A stretch of 61,794 bases of DNA, taken from Burkholderiaceae bacterium (GTDB taxonomy: Bacteria > Pseudomonadota > Gammaproteobacteria > Burkholderiales > Burkholderiaceae_C). Under the pieces are notes generated by a model. The model did no database searches and had not been told where the DNA came from. It worked only from the letters and a program-made list of their open reading frames with translations. This document shows positions 8,047 to 17,277 of the stretch, piece by piece. Every line of letters starts with the position of its first letter. The first letter of the stretch is position 1. The DNA is taken from positions 1 to 61,794 of the forward strand of contig JANJVG010000061.1 in assembly GCA_024710165.1 (NCBI GenBank), written 5' to 3'. The position numbers and the translations under genes were made by a program.

Positions 8047-9017
8047 AACCGCTTGCACCGGCATGCCAGCGCGGCGCAGCCTTGCTGGCAGCCATGCTCA
8101 CCGTGACGCTGGTGGCCACCTTCGCCGCCGCCGCCATGTGGCAGCAGTGGCGCGCCATCGAGGTGGAGACCGCCGAGCGCGCGCGCATCCAGTCGGCCTG
8201 GATCCTGTCGGGCGCGCTCGACTGGTCGCGCCTGATCCTGATCGAGGATGCGCGCGCCGGGGGCGCCGACCATCTCTCCGAGCCCTGGGCCGTACCGCTC
8301 GAAGAAGCCCGCCTGTCCACCTTTCTGGCCGCCGACCGCAACGTGGCCCAGCAGGAAGATGCCAGCACCGACATGCAGGAGGCCTTTCTGTCGGGCCGGA
8401 TCATCGACCTGCAGTCGCGGCTGAACCTGGCCAACCTGGTCAACGCAAGCACTGTGGTCGAAACCGCGCAGGCGCAGTTTGCGCGGCTGTTTTCGCAACT
8501 GGGACTGCCGCCCCGGGAGCTGGAATTGCTGGTGCAGGGGCTGCGCCATGCACAGGAGCCAGCCCACAGCAGCGCTGCCGACAATGCCGCCACACCGCTG
8601 CTGCCCCGCACGCCGGAGCAGCTCACCTGGCTGGGGCTGCAGCCCGGCACGGTGGCGGTGCTGGCGCCGCATGTTGCCCTGCTGCCCGAGCGCAAGCCGG
8701 TCAATCTCAACACGGCCGGGGTCGAGGTGCTGCTGGCCGCCATCGAGGGGCTGGACATGGCCGGCGCCAACAAGCTCGTGGGCGTGCGGCAGCAGCAGGC
8801 CTTGCGCTCGCTCGACGATGCACAAAAGCTGCTCGGCCCCCAGGTGCAGCTGAGCGCCGACCTGCACGATGTGCGCTCCAGCTACTTTGAAGTCCAGGGC
8901 CAGCTGCGCCTGGGCACCATGGCGGTGCACGAGCGCTCGATGGTGCGCCGCCAGGGCGTGGAAGCCTTCACCCTCTGGCGCGACCGGGGGGCCGTCCAGC
9001 CGGTGGGAATGCCCTGA
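8043..9017 (+). CDS. gspK: Type II secretion minor pseudopilin GspK
   Basis: The large tip pseudopilin, 324 residues. The leader carries Q-R-G followed by A-A-L-L-A-A-M-L-T-V. As is usual for GspK it lacks the glutamate at mature position 5. The family motif G-R-I-I-D-L-Q-S-R-L-N-L-A-N-L lies near residue 115-130. V-N-L-N-T-A near 220 marks a helix-hairpin-helix-like region. The ATG overlaps the gspJ stop, which fixes the start. Confidence 0.9.
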   Translation: MKPLAPACQRGAALLAAMLTVTLVATFAAAAMWQQWRAIEVETAERARIQSAWILSGALDWSRLILIEDARAGGADHLSEPWAVPLEEARLSTFLAADRNVAQQEDASTDMQEAFLSGRIIDLQSRLNLANLVNASTVVETAQAQFARLFSQLGLPPRELELLVQGLRHAQEPAHSSAADNAATPLLPRTPEQLTWLGLQPGTVAVLAPHVALLPERKPVNLNTAGVEVLLAAIEGLDMAGANKLVGVRQQQALRSLDDAQKLLGPQVQLSADLHDVRSSYFEVQGQLRLGTMAVHERSMVRRQGVEAFTLWRDRGAVQPVGMP

Positions 9018-9064
9018 CCCGGACTGCCATAGTCGCCCCCTACAATGGCCCGCGAAAATCGCCC

Positions 9065-10291
9065 ATGAGCACCCTGATCCTTACCCTGCCCCTGGCGCGC
9101 TCCGGCCCTGCCACCGAATACCCGTACACGCTGAGCCCTGACGGCCACCAAGCCACGCGCCATGCCAGCGCCAGCGCTGCGCTGCTGCCTGCCATGGGCC
9201 GAGCGGCCAGCGAGCGGGTGGCCGTGGTGCCCGCCCGCGCGCTGTCCTGGCAACGCGTGAACCTGCCGCCGGGCATCAGCCTGCAAAGCCCGCGGCTGCG
9301 CGCCGTGCTGGAGGGGCTGCTGGAAGAGCGCCTGCTCGACGACCCGGCACAACTGCACTTTGCCCTGCAGCCGGGCGCCCGGCCCGGCACCCCGGCCTGG
9401 GTGGCCATTTGCGACCGTGCCTGGCTGCGCGAATCGCTGCAGGCACTGGAGGCCGCCGGCCACCCGCCCGCCCGGGTGGTTCCCGAATTCGCCCCGGAAA
9501 GCAGCCCCCGCGAACTGCACGCCCTGGGCACGCCGGAAGAGGCGCACCTGGTCATCACTGGCCCCGGGCAGGGCGTGACCGTGCTACCCCTCCTGTCGGG
9601 CGCGGCGCTGGCGCTGGCCGGCCCGCAGGACGGCGCCGAGGGCCCGCCCCCGCTGCTGGCCGAACCCGCAGTGGCAGCGCTGGCCGAAAAGCTGCTGGGC
9701 CGTGCAGCACAGCTGCGCACCGACAGCGAACGCGCACTGCAGGCGGCCCGCAGCGACTGGGATCTGGCGCAATTCGACCTGGCCAGCTCCAGCCGCACGC
9801 GCACCCTGCGCAAATTTTTCAGCCTGGCCAGCGCCTTGCTGCGCGCACCGCAGTGGCGCGCCGCACGCTGGGGCACCGTGGTGCTGGCCCTGGCGCACCT
9901 GGCCGGCTTGAACGCCTGGGCCTGGCAAGAACGACAGGCCCTGGCCGCCAAGCAGGCAGGGGTGCGCCAAGCGCTCCAGCAGAGTTTCCCGCAGGTCAAG
10001 GTGGTGGTCGATGCCCCCGTGCAGATGGAGCGCGAGGTAGCCCAGCTGCGCCTGGCGGCAGGCACCATGGCCGCCCGCGACCTCGAACCCCTGCTGGCCG
10101 CTGCCGCCCAGGCGCTGCCGCCCGACCGCCAGCCCACGGCCATCGACTTCAGCGCGGGCGAGCTGCGCCTGCGCGGCATCCCTCTCGCCACCGAAGAAGA
10201 AGCCGCCAGCCGCAGCACCGCACAAGCCCATGGCTACCGCCTGGACACCGATGGCGACAGCCTGCTGCTGCGCGCCGCCCCCCCACAATGA
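9065..10291 (+). CDS. gspL: Type II secretion assembly-platform protein GspL
   Basis: An inner-membrane protein that recruits the ATPase GspE. It is 408 residues. The N-terminal 240 or so form the cytoplasmic actin-like domain (L-L-P-A-M-G, W-Q-R-V-N-L-P, L-E-G-L-L-E-E-R-L-L-D). A membrane segment lies near 270-290 (W-G-T-V-V-L-A-L-A-H-L-A-G-L-N) and is followed by a periplasmic ferredoxin-like domain. Its stop overlaps the gspM start (ATGA), so the two are translationally coupled, in line with their known partnership. Confidence 0.88.
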   Translation: MSTLILTLPLARSGPATEYPYTLSPDGHQATRHASASAALLPAMGRAASERVAVVPARALSWQRVNLPPGISLQSPRLRAVLEGLLEERLLDDPAQLHFALQPGARPGTPAWVAICDRAWLRESLQALEAAGHPPARVVPEFAPESSPRELHALGTPEEAHLVITGPGQGVTVLPLLSGAALALAGPQDGAEGPPPLLAEPAVAALAEKLLGRAAQLRTDSERALQAARSDWDLAQFDLASSSRTRTLRKFFSLASALLRAPQWRAARWGTVVLALAHLAGLNAWAWQERQALAAKQAGVRQALQQSFPQVKVVVDAPVQMEREVAQLRLAAGTMAARDLEPLLAAAAQALPPDRQPTAIDFSAGELRLRGIPLATEEEAASRSTAQAHGYRLDTDGDSLLLRAAPPQ

Positions 10292-10848
10292 GCCCCCGCA
10301 TGCCCCGCACCGATTCCCCACTGTCTGCCCTGGGCGAGCGCTGGCAAGCCCTGGCCCCGCGTGAACAGCACCTGCTGCTGGCCGCTGGCGCACTCGTGCT
10401 GCTGGCCCTGCTGTGGTGGCTGGCGCTGGCGCCAGCGCTGCACACGCTGCGCCATGCCGGGCCGCGCCATACCGCTCTGGACGCCCAGCTTCAGCACATG
10501 CAGCAGCTGCAGGCCGAGGCCCTGCAACTGCAGGCCCAGCCACGCATCCGCCCCGACGAAGCCCAGCGCGCACTGCAAACCTCGGTGCTTGAAACCCTGG
10601 GCGCCAGCGCCCGCCTCGCACTGAACGCAGACCGCGCCACCCTCACCCTGCAGGGCACCCCGGCCGACGCTCTGGCCACCTGGCTGGCCCAGGCGCGAAG
10701 CAATGCCCGGGCCATCCCCCAAGAGGCGCACCTCACCCGCAGCACCCGCAGCGAGGCGCGCGGCACCGCAGCGGCGCCCGCCCGTGCCACCGACAGCGCC
10801 GCCGTGCGCTGGGACGGCACCATCGTGCTGGCCCTGCCACCGCGCTGA
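10288..10848 (+). CDS. gspM: Type II secretion assembly-platform protein GspM
   Basis: A 186-residue bitopic protein that pairs with GspL. The N-terminal cytoplasmic stretch (W-Q-A-L-A-P-R-E-Q-H-L-L-L-A) leads into a membrane segment near residues 31-48, with a periplasmic ferredoxin-like domain after it. R-E-Q just before the membrane helix is characteristic of the family. The start is fixed by the overlap with the gspL stop codon. Confidence 0.86.
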   Translation: MSPRMPRTDSPLSALGERWQALAPREQHLLLAAGALVLLALLWWLALAPALHTLRHAGPRHTALDAQLQHMQQLQAEALQLQAQPRIRPDEAQRALQTSVLETLGASARLALNADRATLTLQGTPADALATWLAQARSNARAIPQEAHLTRSTRSEARGTAAAPARATDSAAVRWDGTIVLALPPR

Positions 10849-10870
10849 TCCACCACGCCCGCGTTTCCCC

Positions 10871-11692
10871 GTGAAAAGTCGCCGCCCCACCCCGCCCTCG
10901 CGTTCGCACAACGCCGCCCGCGTGGCGCGCGCGCCCTGGGGCTGGGCCTTTGCGGGCCTGCTGACAGGCACGCTGGTGGCCCTGACGGCCTTTGCCCCCG
11001 CACGCTGGCTGGCGGCCGCTGTGGCCGGCGCCACCGGCGCGCGCCTGGTGCTGGACGACCCGCGTGGCACGGTCTGGACCGGCTCAGCCCGCCTGGTGCT
11101 CACGGGCGGCTCGGCCAGCCAGGACCGCAGCGCACTGCCCGGCCGCGTACAGTGGCAGTTGCGTCCGGCCTGGGGCGGGCTGCGGGCCCAGTTGTCCGCC
11201 ACCTGCTGCACCCCGGCGCCGATGGTGCTGCACGCGCAGCCCCGCTGGAACAGCGCCCGCATTGCCGTGACCGATGGCCAGAGCCAGTGGCCCGCCGCCG
11301 TGCTGGCCGGGCTGGGAACGCCCTGGAACACGCTGCAGCCCCAGGGCCAGCTGGCCTTGCAGACCCGGGACCTGCAGGTCGAATGGGCCGCCGGCCGCCT
11401 GGTGCTGGCCGGGCAGGTCCAGCTCGATGCCCTGGCCATGTCCTCGCGCTTGTCCACCCTGCGGCCCATGGGCAGCTACCGGCTCACGCTGCAGGGCGGT
11501 GCCGCGCCCTCGCTGGCGCTGCAGACCCTGCAGGGCGACCTGCAGCTCTCGGGCAGCGGCCAATGGGTGGGCCAGCGCCTGCGCTTCACGGGCGAGGCCA
11601 GCGCCGCGCCCGAGCGCGAGGGCGCGCTGTCGAACCTGCTCAACATCATCGGGCGGCGCAATGGCGCACGCTCGCTCATTTCGCTGGGTTAA
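10871..11692 (+). CDS. gspN: Type II secretion protein GspN
   Basis: An accessory component found in a subset of type II systems; its exact role is unsettled. It is 273 residues with a basic N-terminus, one membrane segment (W-G-W-A-F-A-G-L-L-T-G-T-L-V, about 23-42) and a beta-rich periplasmic domain. W-T-G-S-A-R-L-V-L and the C-terminal L-L-N-I-I-G-R-R-x-G-x-x-S are family hallmarks. GTG is taken as the start because it follows the gspM stop by 22 bases and gives a sensible N-terminus. gspD follows closely. Confidence 0.82.
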   Translation: MKSRRPTPPSRSHNAARVARAPWGWAFAGLLTGTLVALTAFAPARWLAAAVAGATGARLVLDDPRGTVWTGSARLVLTGGSASQDRSALPGRVQWQLRPAWGGLRAQLSATCCTPAPMVLHAQPRWNSARIAVTDGQSQWPAAVLAGLGTPWNTLQPQGQLALQTRDLQVEWAAGRLVLAGQVQLDALAMSSRLSTLRPMGSYRLTLQGGAAPSLALQTLQGDLQLSGSGQWVGQRLRFTGEASAAPEREGALSNLLNIIGRRNGARSLISLG

Positions 11693-11705
11693 CCCTGGAA
11701 ACCGT

Positions 11706-13919
11706 ATGACCTCCCTGACCAAGCACCGCCTGCATTTTGCTATTACAACAATAGCTGCAGGCGCTTTGCTGGCAAGCGCCAGCGGCCTTATTCATGCACA
11801 AACCGCCATCGACACCGGCACCGCCAGCGTGCGCCCGGGCGAGCCGGTCACGCTGAACTTTGCCAATGCCGACATCGAGGCCGTCGCGCGCACCATGGCC
11901 ACCATCACCGGGCGCAACGTGGTGGTGGACCCGCGCGTCAAGGGCCAGCTCAACCTGGTGACCGAACGCGCCGTGACACCCGCCGCCGCCTTCCAGCAGT
12001 TTCTGGCAGCGCTGCGGCTGCAAGGCTTCACGGTGGTCGAGGCCGCAGGCCTGTACAAGGTGGTGCCCGAGGCCGATGCCAAACTGCAGGGCGGCAGCGT
12101 GAGCGTGGCCCAGGCGGGCAGCAGCGGGCCGGCGGGCGGGCAGATCGTCACGCAGATCTTCAAGCTCAACTACGAAAGCGCCAGCAACCTGGTGCCGGTG
12201 CTGCGCCCGCTGATCAGCCCCAACAACACCATCAACGCCAACCCGGGCACGAATGCGCTGGTCATCACTGACTACGCCGACAACCTGCAGCGCCTGGGCA
12301 AGATCATTGCCGCCATGGACGTGTCCAACGCCAGCGACGTCGAAATCATCCCGCTGCGCCATGCCCTTGCCACCGATCTGGCCCCGCTGGTGGCGCGGCT
12401 GATCGATGCAGGGGGCAACGGCCTGCCCGGTGCCACCGGGGCAGCCACGGCAGGCCCAGCCGACTCCTCGGTCAAGACCACGCTGCTGGCCGAACCGCGC
12501 AGCAATGCCCTCGTCCTGCGCGCTGCCAACCCGGCACGCCTGGCCCAGGCACGCGCCCTGGTGGCCAAGCTCGACCAGCCCGCCGCCCCGGGCAGCAGCG
12601 CCGCCAGCGGCAATATCCATGTGGTGTACCTGAAAAACGCCGACGCCACCAAGCTGGCCACCACGCTGCGCGCCGCCATGGCCGCCAGCGGTGCGGGCCC
12701 GGCGGCGGGCAGCGCCAGTGCCGGTGCCCCCTCCACCAGCACGGCACCGCAGTCCGGCACCGGGCTGGGTGGCACCAGCAGCAGTGGCGGGCTGGGCGCC
12801 TCCGGCACTGGCAGCTTGGGCAGCGCCAGCAGCAACCAGCCCTCCACGGGCGGGCAGATCCAGGCCGACCCGACGACCAACTCGCTCATCATCAGCGCGC
12901 CCGAGCCGCAGTACCGCCAGTTGCGCGCCGTGATCGACAAGCTCGACGGGCGCCGCGCGCAGGTGCTGGTCGAGAGCCTGATCGTCGAAGTCAACGCCAA
13001 CAAGCTGGCCGAGTTCGGCATCCAGTGGCAGGGGGTGATGGGCAAGCAGGGCGATGGCGCCATCGGCGTGATCGGCACCAACTCGGGCACCTCGGGGGCC
13101 AATATCCTGGGCATCACGGCGGCGCTGGCCTCGGGTAACGCCGGCACCCTCGGCACGGCCGTGGGCACCCTGGGCGGCGGCCTCAACTTCGCGCTGGCGC
13201 CCCGCGTGGGCGGGCAGTACTACCTGGGCGCGCTGGCCAACTTTTTGCAGAACAGCGGCGACGCCAACGTACTCTCCACCCCCAACCTGATGACGCTGGA
13301 CAACGAAGAGGCCAAGATCGTCATCGGCAACAACGTGCCCTTTGTCACCGGATCGTATGCCAACACCGGCGGCAACACCGGCGCGGTGAACCCCTTCACC
13401 ACCGTCGAGCGCAAGGACGTGGGCCTGATGCTGCGTGTGCGCCCGCAGATCAACGAGAACGGCACCGTCAAGCTCGCGATCTACCAGGAGGTCTCAAAAA
13501 TCGACGACGCCACCCTCAAGAACGTGAATGGCCCCACCACCAGCAAACGCTCCATCGAGTCCAACGTGCTGGTCGAGGACGGCAGCATCATCGTGCTGGG
13601 CGGCCTGCTGGAAGACAGCTACTCGCAGGGCGAGGACAAAGTCCCCTTCATGGGAGACATTCCCGTCGTGGGCAACCTGTTCCGCAGCGAAAGCCGCTCG
13701 CGCAAGAAGACCAACCTGATGGTTTTTCTGCGCCCCGTGGTGGTGCGTGACGCCAATGCCAGCGACGCGCTGATGATGGACCGCTACGAAACCATCCGCG
13801 CCTTGCAGCAGGCCGTGCAGCCCAGCCCCAGCAGCGTGATGGGTTCGGTCTCGGGCGCGCCGATTCTGCCTTCTCTGCGGGTCACACCCGCCACACCGCA
13901 AAAACAACCGGCCCAGTGA
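11706..13919 (+). CDS. gspD: Type II secretion secretin GspD
   Basis: The outer-membrane secretin channel through which folded exoproteins leave the cell. It is 737 residues: signal peptide about 1-31, N0 domain ([17 protein letters not shown]), N1 to N3 domains, then the secretin core with V-P-F-V-T-G and the C-terminal [14 protein letters not shown] Ser/Gly-rich linker of about 55 residues lies inside the N3 region (near 330-385). The hydrophobic core of the signal peptide (residues about 10-28) is encoded by a copy of repeat C. No GspS pilotin or S-domain helix is obvious. The stop lies within the first codons of gspE. Confidence 0.95.
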   Translation: MTSLTKHRLHFAITTIAAGALLASASGLIHAQTAIDTGTASVRPGEPVTLNFANADIEAVARTMATITGRNVVVDPRVKGQLNLVTERAVTPAAAFQQFLAALRLQGFTVVEAAGLYKVVPEADAKLQGGSVSVAQAGSSGPAGGQIVTQIFKLNYESASNLVPVLRPLISPNNTINANPGTNALVITDYADNLQRLGKIIAAMDVSNASDVEIIPLRHALATDLAPLVARLIDAGGNGLPGATGAATAGPADSSVKTTLLAEPRSNALVLRAANPARLAQARALVAKLDQPAAPGSSAASGNIHVVYLKNADATKLATTLRAAMAASGAGPAAGSASAGAPSTSTAPQSGTGLGGTSSSGGLGASGTGSLGSASSNQPSTGGQIQADPTTNSLIISAPEPQYRQLRAVIDKLDGRRAQVLVESLIVEVNANKLAEFGIQWQGVMGKQGDGAIGVIGTNSGTSGANILGITAALASGNAGTLGTAVGTLGGGLNFALAPRVGGQYYLGALANFLQNSGDANVLSTPNLMTLDNEEAKIVIGNNVPFVTGSYANTGGNTGAVNPFTTVERKDVGLMLRVRPQINENGTVKLAIYQEVSKIDDATLKNVNGPTTSKRSIESNVLVEDGSIIVLGGLLEDSYSQGEDKVPFMGDIPVVGNLFRSESRSRKKTNLMVFLRPVVVRDANASDALMMDRYETIRALQQAVQPSPSSVMGSVSGAPILPSLRVTPATPQKQPAQ
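11735..11790 (+). repeat. Repeat C copy 4, encoding the GspD signal-peptide core
   Basis: A full-length copy: TTTTGCTATTA, spacer, ATAGCTGCAGGCGCTTTGC, then AAGCGCCAGCGGCC. It is read in frame as [16 protein letters not shown], the hydrophobic segment of the secretin signal peptide. Confidence 0.85.
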
Positions 13920-13921
13920 CG

Positions 13922-15310
13922 ATGCGCCACCCCCTGCCCTACGCCTTCGCCCGCACCGCCCAGCTGCTGCTGGAGGACGACGGCCAGCAGCTTGTGCTCT
14001 GGCACGGGCCCACCCCCGACACCGCGCTGCTCAGCGAGGTGCTGCGCAAGCACGCCGTGCGCGAGCTGCAACCACTCGACGCCCACACCCTGGCCGAGCG
14101 CATCAGTGCGGCCTATGCGCAGGGCGAATCGAGCGCCGCCACGGTGGTGAGCGAGGTCGAAGAAGGTGCCGACCTCTCGCGCATGATGCAGGAGCTGCCC
14201 GCCGTCGAAGATTTGTTGGAGGCCGCGGACGACGCACCCATCATCCGCATGCTCAACGCCCTGCTCACACAGGCCGCGCGCGACGGCGCGAGCGACATCC
14301 ACATCGAGCCCTACGAGCGCCACAGCAGCGTGCGCTTTCGCGTCGACGGCACGTTGCGCGAGGTGGTGCAGCCCAACCGCGCACTGCACGCCGCGCTGAT
14401 CTCGCGCCTGAAGATCATGGCCGAGCTGGACATTTCCGAAAAACGCCTGCCGCAGGACGGCCGCATCAGCCTGCGCCTGGGCACCCGCGCGATTGACGTG
14501 CGCGTCTCCACCCTGCCCAGCGCCCACGGCGAGCGCGCCGTGCTGCGCCTGCTGGACAAGAGCGAAAGCAAGCTGAGCCTGGAGGCCGTGGGCATGCAGG
14601 GCGAGACGCTGCGCCGCTTCACCGGCCTGATCGCCCAGCCGCACGGCATCGTGCTCGTCACCGGCCCCACGGGCTCGGGCAAAACGACCACGCTGTACGC
14701 CGCGCTCTCGCGCCTGGACGCCACGCGCAACAACATCATGACGGTGGAAGACCCCATCGAGTACGAGCTGCCGGGCGTGGGCCAGACGCAGGTCAACAGC
14801 AAGATCGACCTGACATTTGCCAAGGCCCTGCGCGCCATCCTGCGCCAGGACCCGGACATCATCATGATCGGCGAGATCCGCGACTTCGAGACCGCGCAGA
14901 TCGCCATCCAGGCCTCGCTCACCGGCCACCTGGTGCTGGCCACGCTGCACACCAACGACGCCGCCAGCGCCGTCACGCGCCTGACGGACATGGGCGTGGA
15001 GCCGTTCCTGCTGAGTTCGTCCCTGCTGGGCGTGCTGGCGCAGCGCCTGGTGCGCAAGGTGTGCACGCACTGCGGGGGCAAGGGGTGCGAGGCCTGCGGC
15101 CAGACCGGCTACTCCGGGCGCACCGGGGTGTTTGAGCTGCTGGTGACCAACGATGCCATCCGCGCGCAGATCCACAACCAGGCGTCCGAGGCGGACATCC
15201 GCGCCGCTGCGCTGGCGGATGGCATGACGCTGATGCGCGACGATGGCGAGCGGTTGATTGCTGCGGGCATCACGAGCCGTGAGGAAGTGTTGCGGGTGAC
15301 ACGGGACTGA
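13922..15310 (+). CDS. gspE: Type II secretion ATPase GspE
   Basis: A hexameric cytoplasmic ATPase that powers pseudopilus assembly. It is 462 residues from the ATG; an overlapping GTG six bases upstream (13916) is an alternative. Walker [11 protein letters not shown] lies near residue 248, followed by the Asp box (T-V-E-D-P-I-E-Y), Walker B ([10 protein letters not shown]) and the His box (A-T-L-H-T-N-D). The cysteine module is compact: C-T-H-C, four residues, C-E-A-C. In the classical enzymes the two pairs are separated by roughly 30 residues. No gspF follows: the next element is a repeat and then a transporter gene. Confidence 0.95.
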   Translation: MRHPLPYAFARTAQLLLEDDGQQLVLWHGPTPDTALLSEVLRKHAVRELQPLDAHTLAERISAAYAQGESSAATVVSEVEEGADLSRMMQELPAVEDLLEAADDAPIIRMLNALLTQAARDGASDIHIEPYERHSSVRFRVDGTLREVVQPNRALHAALISRLKIMAELDISEKRLPQDGRISLRLGTRAIDVRVSTLPSAHGERAVLRLLDKSESKLSLEAVGMQGETLRRFTGLIAQPHGIVLVTGPTGSGKTTTLYAALSRLDATRNNIMTVEDPIEYELPGVGQTQVNSKIDLTFAKALRAILRQDPDIIMIGEIRDFETAQIAIQASLTGHLVLATLHTNDAASAVTRLTDMGVEPFLLSSSLLGVLAQRLVRKVCTHCGGKGCEACGQTGYSGRTGVFELLVTNDAIRAQIHNQASEADIRAAALADGMTLMRDDGERLIAAGITSREEVLRVTRD

Positions 15311-15326
15311 TATTTTTGGTGTTTTT

Positions 15327-15374
15327 GCGCTCTTGCGCTTGTGATACAAGCGCAAGTAGCTATGTTTTTGATAG
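15327..15374 (-). repeat. Repeat C copy 5, downstream of gspE
   Basis: GCGCTTG, short loop, CAAGCGC, then AAGTAGCTATGTTTTTGATAG. This is the usual palindrome plus the AGCTAT flank. The rest of the 260-base gap up to the SulP gene shows no gene or other recognisable element. Confidence 0.75.
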
Positions 15375-15570
15375 TTAATTCTGCCTTTTTTTTAGGGCGG
15401 GTGCCGGAATATGCCCCCGGGGGAGGCAGCCGCTTGTCGTGTCGCGCCAAGAAAAATGTGCCCCTGCCACGGCGAGACCCGGCCCCCGCCCCCCACAAAA
15501 AACTTGTCAGAAGCACAAAAGCCCGGCCCACTACACTGCCCGCACACCTCCCACACCTCCTGCGCCTGCC

Positions 15571-17277
15571 ATGTCGCTCTCCACCAGCTTCCGCCCCCGC
15601 ATCGTCGAAGCCCTGCGCGGCTACCACCGGGGCCGGGCCATGGCCGATGTGGGGGCGGGGCTTACCGTGGGCATCGTCGCACTGCCGCTGGCCATGGCGT
15701 TTGCGATTGCCAGCGGGCTCAAGCCCGAGGCGGGCTTGTGGACGGCCATCATCGGCGGCTTTCTGGTGGCGCTCCTGGGCGGCACCAACGTACAGATCGG
15801 CGGGCCGGCCGGGGCCTTCATCGTCATCGTCTATGGCATCGTCGAGCGCTACGGGGTGGCCAACCTGCTGATCTCCACGGCCTGCGCGGGCGTGCTGCTG
15901 TTCCTGCTCGGGCTGTTCCGGCTGGGCAACCTGGTGCGCTTTGTGCCCGTCAGCATCGTGATTGGCTTCACCAACGGCATTGCGGTGCTGATCGCGCTGT
16001 CGCAGGTGAAAGACTGGCTGGGCCTGGATATCGCCAAGATGCCGGGCAACTTCTTCTCGCAGGTGCAGGTGCTGGGCCAGCACATCGGTAACGTCAACCT
16101 GCATGCACTGGGGCTGGGCGTGCTGTGCCTGGGTGGCCTGTTCCTGTGGCCGCGCCTGTTCCTGCGCGGCTCGCCCGTGCTGCGCATCGCCGAGGGCCAC
16201 ACCGTGCGTTCATTTGCACGCGTGCCGGCGCCCGTGGTGGCGCTGGTATCGCTCACACTGCTGGCCTCCCTGCTGAACTTCCCGGTGGAGACCATCGGCT
16301 CGCGCTTTGGCAGCATTCCGCAGCAGGTGCCACCGTTCGCACTGCCCGAGTTCTCCTGGGAAAGCGTGCGCCTGCTTGTCACGCCCACGCTCACCATCGC
16401 GCTGCTGGGGGCCATCGAATCGTTGTTGTGCGCACGCGTGGCCGACCAGCTCGCCACCGACCCCCATGTGCGCAAGCACGACCCCAACCAGGAGCTGATG
16501 GCCCAGGGGGTGGCCAACTTCGTGGTGCCTTTCTTCGGCGGCATGCCGGTCACGGGAACCATTGCACGCACCGTGACCAACCTGCGCGCGGGGGCCACCA
16601 CGCCGGTCGCCGGCATGGTGCATGCGGCGGCGCTGGCGCTCATCGTGCTGGTGGCGGCGCCCCTGGCACTGCACATTCCGCTGTCGGTGCTGGCAGGCAT
16701 CCTGCTGTATGTGGCCTGGAACATGGGTGAATGGCACGAGTTCCTGCGACTGCGGCACTTCAGCAACCACTACCGGCTGCTGATGCTGGGCACCTTCTTC
16801 CTGACCGTGGTGTTTGATTTGACCGTGGCCGTCGAGGTGGGGCTGGTGCTGGCCTGCGTGCTGTTTGTGCGGCGCATGAGCGCGCTGTTTCGCACCGACC
16901 CGATTCCCCCCGAAGCGCCGCTGCAAGGCGCCGCAGCCCCGCGCCTGGCCTGGCGCCTGCACGGTGCGCTGTTCTTCGGCGCCGCCGCCAAGCTCGACCC
17001 CCTGGTGCAGGCCATCGAGGCCGCGCCCCCCGGGGTCAACGTGACGCTGGACCTGCGCGATCTGTTTGCACTCGACACCACGGGCCTTGAAGGGCTCGAG
17101 CAGATCCTCAAGGCCACAAACCAGCGCAGCGGGGTGCTGTGTCTGTCGAACGTGCAGGAGCAGCCGCGCTCGCTGATGGAGCGCTCGGGCTTTAGCGAGC
17201 GCCTGGCGGCGCAGGCCGCAGGCGCTGCTGCCAGTCCCCCGGCGCACAACCCGTCCAGCGCCGAAACGCCCGGTTGA
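15571..17277 (+). CDS. SulP-family anion transporter with STAS domain
   Basis: An inner-membrane transporter of the SLC26/SulP family. Substrates are commonly sulfate, bicarbonate or C4-dicarboxylates, and the sequence does not say which. It is 568 residues with ten or more hydrophobic segments between about 25 and 430. The N-terminal family motif G-x-T-V-G-I-V-A-L-P-L-A-M-A-F and N-V-Q-I-G-G-P-A-G-A-F are present. The cytoplasmic STAS domain covers about residues 450-545 and has L-D-T-T-G where many STAS proteins have D-S-S/T-G. The start ATG is the first before the amphipathic N-terminus. The last 86 bases overlap the convergent AraC-type gene. Confidence 0.9.
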   Translation: MSLSTSFRPRIVEALRGYHRGRAMADVGAGLTVGIVALPLAMAFAIASGLKPEAGLWTAIIGGFLVALLGGTNVQIGGPAGAFIVIVYGIVERYGVANLLISTACAGVLLFLLGLFRLGNLVRFVPVSIVIGFTNGIAVLIALSQVKDWLGLDIAKMPGNFFSQVQVLGQHIGNVNLHALGLGVLCLGGLFLWPRLFLRGSPVLRIAEGHTVRSFARVPAPVVALVSLTLLASLLNFPVETIGSRFGSIPQQVPPFALPEFSWESVRLLVTPTLTIALLGAIESLLCARVADQLATDPHVRKHDPNQELMAQGVANFVVPFFGGMPVTGTIARTVTNLRAGATTPVAGMVHAAALALIVLVAAPLALHIPLSVLAGILLYVAWNMGEWHEFLRLRHFSNHYRLLMLGTFFLTVVFDLTVAVEVGLVLACVLFVRRMSALFRTDPIPPEAPLQGAAAPRLAWRLHGALFFGAAAKLDPLVQAIEAAPPGVNVTLDLRDLFALDTTGLEGLEQILKATNQRSGVLCLSNVQEQPRSLMERSGFSERLAAQAAGAAASPPAHNPSSAETPG

